From: an uncultured Campylobacter sp.
GTDB lineage: Bacteria; Campylobacterota; Campylobacteria; Campylobacterales; Campylobacteraceae
DNA: 11,115 nucleotides
Reading direction: 5' to 3'
NCBI RefSeq assembly: GCF_905372745.1
Contig: NZ_CAJPQR010000052.1
Span: 1-11,115 of the forward strand
Shown: one piece after another, positions 6,483 through 11,115 of the stretch
Position numbering within the stretch: the first letter of the stretch is position 1
How the letters are laid out: every line of letters starts with the position of its first letter
Position numbers and translations under genes: made by a program
The notes under the pieces: generated by a model
What the model saw: the letters and a program-made list of their open reading frames with translations, nothing else
Database searches by the model: none
Told to the model about the DNA's origin: nothing

Positions 6483-7244
6483 TTAGAAAAATAGCGACGG
6501 AAGGTCGTTGATAACGCGAAGCACCAGCTGCCTAAAAAGCTCCATCATACCAGCTAGTATCGCGATCAGCACGGCAAAGCCGATCGTGATCTTGATCGGA
6601 TAGCCCACGACTAGCAGGTTAAACTGCGGCATCGTCTTCATGAGCATTCCAAAAATCAAATCAGAAAGCAGCGAAAGCGCCAAAATCGGGAAAGAAATGA
6701 TAAATCCGAAAGTAAATAAATTTATCATGGACTTTGAGGCGTACTGCACGATATCAGGACTCGGGTAAAAGCCGCCCAGCGGAATGTGCGTAAGAGAATT
6801 TGAGATAAAAAGCAGGATAAGATGATGCCCATCGAAGGCCAAAAATGTCATAAGAGCGAGGAAATTTATGATATTTGAGATCACGGGCGAGCTGATACCC
6901 GTCTGCGGATCTAGCACCGTAGCCATCGAAAAGCCCATGATCATCGATATCTGCTCGCCTGCTAGCTGCAAACTAGCAAAAACGATGTGAAGCAGCAACC
7001 CCGCGCAAACACCCAGCGCCGCCTCGCTCACGATCTCGACGGCTAGATAGTAAATTTCGCCGTTTTTAATGCTAGCAAGCGGAAACAAAAATAGCGTGAG
7101 TAAAAACGAAAACGCGGTCTTGACGCTCATAGGGATCTGCTCGTGTCCGTAAAACGGGAAAAACAACATCAGCCCGCCGATACGCGCAAACAGTAGCATA
7201 AAGGTGATGACGCGCTCGGGCGCGAAAAACTCGACTAGTTCCAC
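6483..7244 (-). CDS. fliR: flagellar biosynthesis protein FliR (type III export gate)
   Basis: 253 residues, typical for FliR. It is a component of the FliPQR export gate complex at the base of the flagellum. Almost the whole protein is hydrophobic helices. Family hallmarks include FMLLFARIGGLMLFFPF (16-32), the loop GEQISMIMGFSMATVLDPQTG, FLAFDGHHLIL, and the highly conserved DLIFGMLMKTMPQFNLLVVG with the following PIKI. The start is GTG at 7244-7242, giving MELVEFF, as in relatives; an AAAGAG five to ten bases upstream is a weak ribosome site. It is followed after 65 bases by the acidic-protein gene in the same direction. A gap of 900 bases lies upstream, so it probably has its own promoter, which I could not identify with confidence; no sigma-54 or sigma-28 type site is clear. 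Confidence 0.95.
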   Translation of the reverse strand: MELVEFFAPERVITFMLLFARIGGLMLFFPFYGHEQIPMSVKTAFSFLLTLFLFPLASIKNGEIYYLAVEIVSEAALGVCAGLLLHIVFASLQLAGEQISMIMGFSMATVLDPQTGISSPVISNIINFLALMTFLAFDGHHLILLFISNSLTHIPLGGFYPSPDIVQYASKSMINLFTFGFIISFPILALSLLSDLIFGMLMKTMPQFNLLVVGYPIKITIGFAVLIAILAGMMELFRQLVLRVINDLPSLFF

Positions 7245-7653
7245 CTGACTCTTTCGTTTTTGATTTAAATTTTCGCATTCGGCTTGGTTTTCGTCTAAAT
7301 AAATTTAGCTCGCGCTTCTAAAACCTAGCGCGGCTAACCAACCGATTTTCGTACGAAATCTATGGCTATTTTAGTAGAATTTACTTTTATTCGGGGTTAA
7401 ATTTAGCTTGCTTATCGCAAAAATAGTTCGTGAAATTTAACCTTATTTTTATCGCGTTATTTTTAGTTTTTGCGTTACGCCGTTAATGCCTAATTTACGT
7501 TCCCTTTAGCTTACGACTACTTTGTCAAATCTCGCGGCCATATGTCTTTGCGCGGCATTTACTACTAAATAGACGGCTTGATTCCAAGCTTTGATTATGT
7601 AACCGCGCAAGGCAAAATTCGGCGACGAAAACGGCGTAAAATTATGATTTTAT

Positions 7654-7659
7654 ATTATA
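7654..7659 (-). promoter_or_regulatory. candidate -10 box (TATAAT) inside the gap
   Basis: The minus strand reads TATAAT at 7659-7654, preceded by a T-run (TTTT) as in Campylobacter housekeeping promoters, which lack a clear -35. Transcription would start near 7647 and run toward fliR, whose start is about 400 bases further. The surrounding GATTTT...AAAATC symmetry means the match could also be a by-product of AT-richness. Confidence 0.35.
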
Positions 7660-7696
7660 AAAATCTACGAGTACTTACGGTTAGACGCGCCGCTAT

Positions 7697-7715
7697 TTTG
7701 ACCTCCAAGGTCAAA
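7697..7715. repeat. TTTGACCT-CCA-AGGTCAAA palindrome
   Basis: Perfect 8-bp arms (7697-7704 and 7708-7715) are separated by three bases in the non-coding gap. It is not followed by a T-run on either strand, so it looks more like a binding site for a dimeric protein, or a small RNA hairpin, than a terminator. Confidence 0.55.
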
Positions 7716-8144
7716 GCAGTTTTGCGTTTTACTAAATTTAGGACTTAAACTCATCAAAGACGCTGCACGGATAAAACATAGACTTGTGGCACGTTTAGCG
7801 TTAGCAAAATGATCTATTTTTAAAATCCAAACGCCGTTACTAGGCTAAATTTGATGGCCGACTTTACCACAAAAGCAAAACGATAAAACAGTCAAAACAA
7901 GCTAAGGCAAAGCCGGCCTTTTCGTTAAATTTAAGCGGTTAAAGCTACGCACAAAAGCCGGGGCTGTTCCTGCCGGCGTTACTGCAAATATAGCGCCGCA
8001 ACCGCTGCAATTTAATCAAAAAAATTAGGCCAAAATTTTACTAAATAATCAAGCTATCTACTCTACCTGGCAATATCGCCAAAGGCTAAATTTAGCAAAA
8101 TAGCATACAGACTATTTGGCAAAAATATCAAAAAATTAAGCAAA

Positions 8145-8792
8145 TTAACGCGAAGTTAAAGAGAGCTTTTTGTCCTCGAGGCGGTAAACCTCGTCGCATC
8201 TTTGCGCAAGCTCGTTGTCGTGAGTGACCAAAACCAGTGCCGCATCATTTGCTTTGATGTAGTTAAACAGCGTTTGCATCACTTCGTTTGCAGTCTGTTT
8301 GTCTAGATTTCCCGTCGGCTCGTCGGCAAATATCACGCGCGGCTTTTTGCAAAGCACTCTAGCGATCGATACGCGCTGCTGCTGCCCGCCGCTTAGCTCG
8401 CCTACTTTTTGATTCATTACGCCGTCTATCTTTAAATTCGACAAAATTTCATCGTCGATTTTTTGCGCGGATAAAACGGAAGCTAGCTCGATATTTTCGT
8501 GCGCACTAAAGCCTTTAAAAAGATAGTGCGCCTGAAAAATGATACCGAAATCAAATCTGCGGATACGCAAGAGTTCGTTTGCTGATAGATCGTAAAGCGA
8601 CTTACCGCCGTAGATAACTTCGCCGTTTTTGGGTCGTAAAAGAGTAGAAAGTATGTGGAGTATGGTTGATTTGCCGCAGCCGCTGACGCCCGTTATAGCG
8701 CAGCTACCGCCGGCATTTACGCTTAAATTTACATCCTCAAAGAGCGTATAATCATACGCAAAGCCTAGATTTACGCCCTTTAAGATTTCCAT
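8145..8792 (-). CDS. ABC transporter ATP-binding protein, LolD/FtsE type
   Basis: 215 residues, a single nucleotide-binding domain. Walker A is GVSGCGKST at 35-43, Q-loop Gln87, signature LSGGQQQR at 133-140, Walker B VIFADEPTGNLD from 153 with catalytic Glu158, and switch His191 (VTHD). The ADEPTGNLD form and small size are typical of the MacB/LolD/FtsE group, which powers lipoprotein release, macrolide export or cell-division functions through FtsX-like permeases. No permease lies in the window, so the partner must be encoded elsewhere, and LolD acting with a distant LolC/E-type protein is the simplest guess. It starts six bases after tsf, with a weak AGG-type ribosome site in the tsf tail, so it is probably the third gene of the rpsB-tsf transcript. 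C. jejuni has an ABC ATPase in the same place. Confidence 0.9.
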   Translation of the reverse strand: MEILKGVNLGFAYDYTLFEDVNLSVNAGGSCAITGVSGCGKSTILHILSTLLRPKNGEVIYGGKSLYDLSANELLRIRRFDFGIIFQAHYLFKGFSAHENIELASVLSAQKIDDEILSNLKIDGVMNQKVGELSGGQQQRVSIARVLCKKPRVIFADEPTGNLDKQTANEVMQTLFNYIKANDAALVLVTHDNELAQRCDEVYRLEDKKLSLTSR

Positions 8793-8798
8793 TAAACT

Positions 8799-9863
8799 TT
8801 AGCCTATTTGTGCCGCAACTTCGGCCGCAAAGTCCTCGTTTTTCTTCTCTAGGCCTTCGCCAAGCTCGAAGCGAACGTATTTTACTACTTCGATCTTGCC
8901 GCCTAGCTCTTTGCCTTTTTCTTCAACGACTTGCTCGATAGTTTTTTTATCGTCCATTACGTAAAACTGTCCAAGTAGCGTAAGGCGCTGATCTAAAACA
9001 GTGTTGTCCGCATAAAATCTCTCGATCTTGCCAGGGATGATCTTGTCCCAAATTTTCTCAGGTTTGCCCTCGGCTTTTAGCTCTTCTTCGATCGCTTTTG
9101 TAGCCTTTGCAAGCTCTGCATCGCCTATTTGGCAGCGGCTAGCATACTCAGGGATGTGATGAAGCGGCTTGCCTAGGCGCTTTAGCTCTTCGTTATCTTT
9201 TTCAAGCTCGGCGCGAAGCGCGATAAATTCCTTCTCGACGAACTCTTTGTCAAGGTCTTTGTAGCTTATAACGCTTGGCTTCATAGCAGCTGCGTGCATA
9301 CACAAATTTCTTGCGAATTCAGCCGCTTTGTTTGCGATTTCTGCGCTTTGGCAAGCTAGGCCGATTAATACGCCTACGCGGCCGTTTGAGTGTACGTAGC
9401 CATTTACTACGCCTTTGTCGTCCGCTTTTATAGTCTCAAAGCGGCGAACGACCAAATTTTCGCCGATAGTAGCGATCTGGGTTTTAAAATAATCTTCAAA
9501 TTTAACGCCGTTGATAACGCTTGCGTTTAGGCTCTCGATGTCTTTTATCAAATTCGTTTGGATGTGAGCCGTAGTGTCTTTGGTCAAATTTTGAAACTGA
9601 GCGTTTTTAGCGACGAAGTCTGTCTCGGAGTTTATCTCGCTGATAGTTGCGGTTTTGCAGTGGTCGCAAACGACAACGCTCACAAGACCCTCGCTAGCTA
9701 GGCGGTCAGCCTTTTTAGCGGCTTGACCTAGACCTTTTTCGCGAAGGATATCGACGGCCTTTTCCATATTGCCGTTAGCCTCGGCTAGCGCCTTTTTGCA
9801 GTCCATCATTCCGGCTCCGGTTGATTCGCGGAGCTCTTTTACCATTTGTGCGCTGATTTCCAT
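8799..9863 (-). CDS. tsf: translation elongation factor Ts
   Basis: 354 residues, the long form usual for Campylobacter. EF-Ts exchanges GDP for GTP on EF-Tu. The N-terminal UBA-like module (1-50) holds the signature LRESTGAGMMDCKKAL (11-26), and the core motif TDFVAKN at 81-87 is the Phe-containing element that inserts into EF-Tu. The later GENLVVRRFE, GRVGVLIGLAC and GKPEKIWDKIIPGK stretches match the family. The end is DFAAEVAAQIG, as in relatives. The start ATG overlaps the rpsB stop (TAATG), which is classic translational coupling. One oddity is a Cys-x-x-Cys pair at 66-69 (CDHC) just before the core motif, which I do not expect in the C. jejuni protein. Confidence 0.97.
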   Translation of the reverse strand: MEISAQMVKELRESTGAGMMDCKKALAEANGNMEKAVDILREKGLGQAAKKADRLASEGLVSVVVCDHCKTATISEINSETDFVAKNAQFQNLTKDTTAHIQTNLIKDIESLNASVINGVKFEDYFKTQIATIGENLVVRRFETIKADDKGVVNGYVHSNGRVGVLIGLACQSAEIANKAAEFARNLCMHAAAMKPSVISYKDLDKEFVEKEFIALRAELEKDNEELKRLGKPLHHIPEYASRCQIGDAELAKATKAIEEELKAEGKPEKIWDKIIPGKIERFYADNTVLDQRLTLLGQFYVMDDKKTIEQVVEEKGKELGGKIEVVKYVRFELGEGLEKKNEDFAAEVAAQIG

Positions 9864-10663
9864 TACTCTTCGTCCTCGCTGAAGTCCTCAGAGAAGTCTT
9901 CGTTTACAGCCTCGTTTACGACTGCGTCTTTTTCGGCTTGGCTTACGGCCTCTTTGCCTTCTTCTAGCTCGCCGCCGTCTTTTTCAAGCTGAGAGCGTCC
10001 CTCGATGATAGCCTCAGCCATCTCTTGGCAGAAAAGCTGAACCGAGCGGATCGCGTCGTCGTTGCCAGGGATCGGGAAGTCGATAACGTCAGGATCGCAG
10101 TTTGTATCGATCGGAGCTACGACAGGGATTTTTAGGCGGTTAGCCTCTTGTACGGCGATTTTTTCTTTTACCGTATCGATGACGAAAATCATATCAGGCA
10201 CGGTTTTTAGGTTTCTGATACCGCCTAGAGACGCTAGAAGCTTCTCTTTTTTGCGGCGAAGCATTAGAGCTTCTTTTTTAGTTAGTAAATTTATAGAGCC
10301 GTCTTCTTCCATAGCCTCGATTACTTCGAGCTTGCGGATAGATTGGCGGATAGTGCCGAAGTTCGTCATCATGCCGCCTAGCCAGCGGTGATTTACGTAC
10401 GGCATGCCGCATTTTTCAGCGTACTCTTTTAAAGTTGCGCCGGCTTGCTTTTTAGTGCCTACGAAAAGTATAGTCTTGCCCTCTGCAGCCGCGTCGCGAA
10501 CGACGTTATAAGTGTAGCGGAAGTAGCGGATAGTTTTTTGTAGATCTATGATATAGATACCTTTTCTTTCGCCGAAAATGAATTTTTTCATCTTCGGATT
10601 CCATCTGCGTGTTTGGTGTCCGAAATGAACGCCGCACTCTAGCAAATCTCTCATTGTTACCAT
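9863..10663 (-). CDS. rpsB: 30S ribosomal protein S2 (uS2)
   Basis: 266 residues. It binds the 30S head-body junction with S1. Visible hallmarks: MRDLLECGVHFGHQTRRWNP near the N-terminus, KKFIFGERKGIYIIDLQKT, ILFVGTKKQA, NHRWLGGMMTNF, PDMIFVIDTVKEKIAVQEA, and IPVVAPIDTNCDPD with the following IPGNDDAIRS. It carries a longer acidic tail than E. coli S2 (241 aa), ending in a repeated EDFS-EDFS-EDEE pattern, a feature I also associate with Campylobacter S2. The start ATG at 10663-10661 has AAGGAG eight bases upstream. It is the first gene of the rpsB-tsf-ABC unit, with a leader of about 110 bases. Confidence 0.97.
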   Translation of the reverse strand: MVTMRDLLECGVHFGHQTRRWNPKMKKFIFGERKGIYIIDLQKTIRYFRYTYNVVRDAAAEGKTILFVGTKKQAGATLKEYAEKCGMPYVNHRWLGGMMTNFGTIRQSIRKLEVIEAMEEDGSINLLTKKEALMLRRKKEKLLASLGGIRNLKTVPDMIFVIDTVKEKIAVQEANRLKIPVVAPIDTNCDPDVIDFPIPGNDDAIRSVQLFCQEMAEAIIEGRSQLEKDGGELEEGKEAVSQAEKDAVVNEAVNEDFSEDFSEDEE

Positions 10664-10722
10664 GAGTTTTCTCCTTGTGGGTTTCCCCGAAATTTAGGTT
10701 TCTCCTCCACACCCATTAACAT
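10657..10722 (-). CDS. small ORF in the rpsB leader overlapping the rpsB start (21 codons, speculative)
   Basis: ATG at 10722-10720 opens a 21-codon frame (MLMGVEEKPKFRGNPQGENSW) that ends at TAA 10659-10657, running across the rpsB ribosome site and start codon in another frame. A second ATG is codon 3. There is no ribosome site before it, so translation is uncertain. If it is translated, termination at the rpsB start could couple or compete with S2 synthesis. It may be fortuitous. Confidence 0.15.
   Translation of the reverse strand: MLMGVEEKPKFRGNPQGENSW
10680..10705 (-). promoter_or_regulatory. paired GGRGAAACC elements in the rpsB leader
   Basis: On the minus strand, GGAGAAACC (10705-10697) and GGGGAAACC (10688-10680) are 17 bases apart, just upstream of the ribosome site. 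The second can fold as GGG-GAAA-CCC, a stem capped by a GNRA-type loop. Leaders of rpsB operons are autoregulated by S2 in gamma-proteobacteria; a similar role here is inference. Confidence 0.35.
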
Positions 10723-10779
10723 TTGTTTTTAACAAACGCAACCAAATTTTAGGACTGGTGTGTGTGAATTGAAGCTTGG

Positions 10780-10785
10780 ATTATA
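10780..10785 (-). promoter_or_regulatory. rpsB promoter -10 box
   Basis: The minus strand reads TATAAT at 10785-10780, preceded by an A/T-rich stretch (TTTTTAAA) and no -35, as in Campylobacter sigma-70 promoters. The start of transcription would be near 10773, leaving about 110 bases of leader before rpsB. Confidence 0.65.
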
Positions 10786-10794
10786 TTTAAAAAT

Positions 10795-10817
10795 AGCTAA
10801 ATTAAAGCTAAATTTAA
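10795..10817. repeat. tandem AGCTAAATTAA / AGCTAAATTTAA repeat between divergent promoters
   Basis: Two head-to-tail copies, at 10795-10805 and 10806-10817, differ by one T. They lie upstream of the rpsB -10 box, at the place of a -35 or an activator site, and about 65 bases from the plus-strand -10. Confidence 0.45.
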
Positions 10818-10879
10818 GCGGCAAAAGCCATAAATGCTAGTTTAAATAGCCGATTAATTAAATTATATGTTTTTTTTGA

Positions 10880-10885
10880 TATAAT
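10880..10885 (+). promoter_or_regulatory. promoter -10 box for the plus-strand gene at the right edge
   Basis: TATAAT at 10880-10885 is preceded by a run of T (10870-10877) and GA, a very good Campylobacter housekeeping -10. Transcription should start near 10892, giving a leader of about 215 bases before the ATG at 11107. Confidence 0.65.
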
Positions 10886-10891
10886 CCCCCA

Positions 10892-11106
10892 ACTTTTTAA
10901 AGCGGTTTTAAGTTTAGATGCGGACTTAAATTTTATTAATCAAACTTTTTAGGATTTATTTGCCGAAGCCAAAAGGCTGATATGCCTTAGATGCTGAGCG
11001 GTAAATAAAATTTAACCCGTTTTAAGCCTATAAGTATAGAACTTTTAGCTTTTTAACCCACCTTTAAGACGTCAAACCATAACTAAGAACATTAAAAGGA
11101 GTCCAC
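10892..11106 (+). promoter_or_regulatory. long 5' leader with competing hairpins
   Basis: Visible structure: a 7-bp stem TTTAAGT (10908-10914) with ACTTAAA (10925-10931); then AGCC-AAAA-GGCT (10967-10978), overlapped by an alternative AAGGC-TGATAT-GCCTT (10973-10988), which cannot form at the same time because both use the GGC. No known riboswitch core (TPP, SAM, cobalamin, T-box) is recognised. The leader ends in a good AAGGAG ribosome site (11097-11102). Confidence 0.3.
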
Positions 11107-11115
11107 ATGGCAGTA
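11107..11115 (+). CDS. start of a plus-strand gene (Met-Ala-Val..., cut by the window)
   Basis: ATG-GCA-GTA at 11107-11115 follows AAGGAG at 11097-11102, and a good promoter lies about 220 bases upstream, so this is very likely a real start. Only three codons are visible. Met-Ala-Val fits several conserved proteins, for example ribosomal protein L32 or ketol-acid reductoisomerase, and no choice can be made from the window. Confidence 0.75.

Larger units (their letters stand above)
7506..7844 (-). pseudogene. possible decayed coding stretch (same frame, two internal stops)
   Basis: One minus-strand frame reads 59 codons (7844-7668), TAG, four codons, TAA, 47 codons (7649-7509), then TAA at 7508-7506. 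The last part (from NHNFTPFSSP to FDKVVVS) has mixed, protein-like composition with an AWNQAVYLVV segment, but I recognise no family. There is no start codon with a ribosome site. Long open stretches can occur by chance at this base composition, and the plus strand overlaps with equally open short frames. Treat as speculative. Confidence 0.15.
7245..8144. other. 900-base gene-poor gap between the ABC gene and fliR
   Basis: No convincing gene is present on either strand. What can be seen: nine copies of AAATTT (for example at 7267, 7301, 7399, 7433, 7734, 7847, 7927, 8033, 8088), a perfect 12-bp palindrome GCTAAATTTAGC (8085-8096), a TTTGACCT palindrome (7697-7715), a TATAAT box on the minus strand (7654-7659), weak 5-bp hairpins at 7904-7920, and a minus frame from 7844 to 7506 interrupted by two stops. 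A plus-strand 34-codon ORF (7644-7748) has no ribosome site. As I recall, C. jejuni has the flanking genes close together, so the gap may be an insertion, a decayed gene or an RNA-only locus. Confidence 0.6.

Noticed and set aside
7399..7413. TTGCTT with an upstream GG run, considered as a sigma-54 site near fliR
   Set aside because: It is on the wrong strand for fliR and the GG to GC spacing is 13 instead of 10 bases.
7430..7486. Hydrophobic 18-codon plus-strand frame (GTG start) resembling a signal peptide
   Set aside because: No ribosome site, ends at once in TAA, and lies in AT-rich DNA where Phe/Leu/Ile codons are expected.
10506..10712. Minus-strand 68-codon frame overlapping the rpsB start
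   Set aside because: It is a shifted frame over the highly conserved S2 N-terminus, with no family resemblance.

Overview
The window looks like chromosomal DNA of a Campylobacter species of the moderately GC-rich, oral type (C. showae / C. rectus / C. curvus-like). This is inferred from very Campylobacter-like ArgRS, FliR, S2 and EF-Ts proteins, -10 boxes of the form TATAAT without a clear -35, and an extreme excess of the word AAATTT in intergenic DNA. Almost every gene lies on the minus strand.

Read from right to left, the minus-strand core is rpsB (10663-9863), tsf (9863-8799), an FtsE/LolD-type ABC ATPase (8792-8145), a roughly 900-base gene-poor gap (8144-7245), fliR (7244-6483), a receiver-like protein with a long acidic tail (6417-4864), gmk (4863-4255), tatA (4215-3991), argS (3981-2395) and a VanZ-family membrane protein (2329-1970). 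As I remember it, C. jejuni has the same order from the ABC gene to argS but without the large gap, so the gap is the main departure in the core. Spacing inside the core is tight: rpsB and tsf overlap by one base (TAATG), the acidic gene and gmk abut, and tatA and argS are 9 bases apart. The cluster joins translation (S2, EF-Ts, ArgRS), nucleotide metabolism (Gmk), protein export (TatA) and flagellar export (FliR). Four genes in a row apart from tatA start at GTG or TTG.

The left part is accessory-like. It holds a YpfJ-type zinc metallopeptidase (1724-855) with a convincing terminator, then a truncated Tat-signal aldo/keto reductase (639-283) that lacks the catalytic Tyr region and the rest of the barrel. 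At the extreme left edge a run of ten G runs into a possible plus-strand gene end (1-93), which makes it a candidate phase-variable tract.

The right edge carries a divergent promoter region. One TATAAT drives rpsB leftward through a leader of about 110 bases that contains repeated GGRGAAACC elements and an overlapping small ORF. A second TATAAT drives a plus-strand gene whose first codons (Met-Ala-Val) are reached after a leader of about 215 bases with hairpins that compete with each other.

I see no tRNA, rRNA, CRISPR array, insertion sequence or complete novel defence or mobile system. The observations most worth checking are the poly-G edge, the decayed reductase, the 900-base gap with its broken frame and palindrome, and the two unusual 5' leaders.
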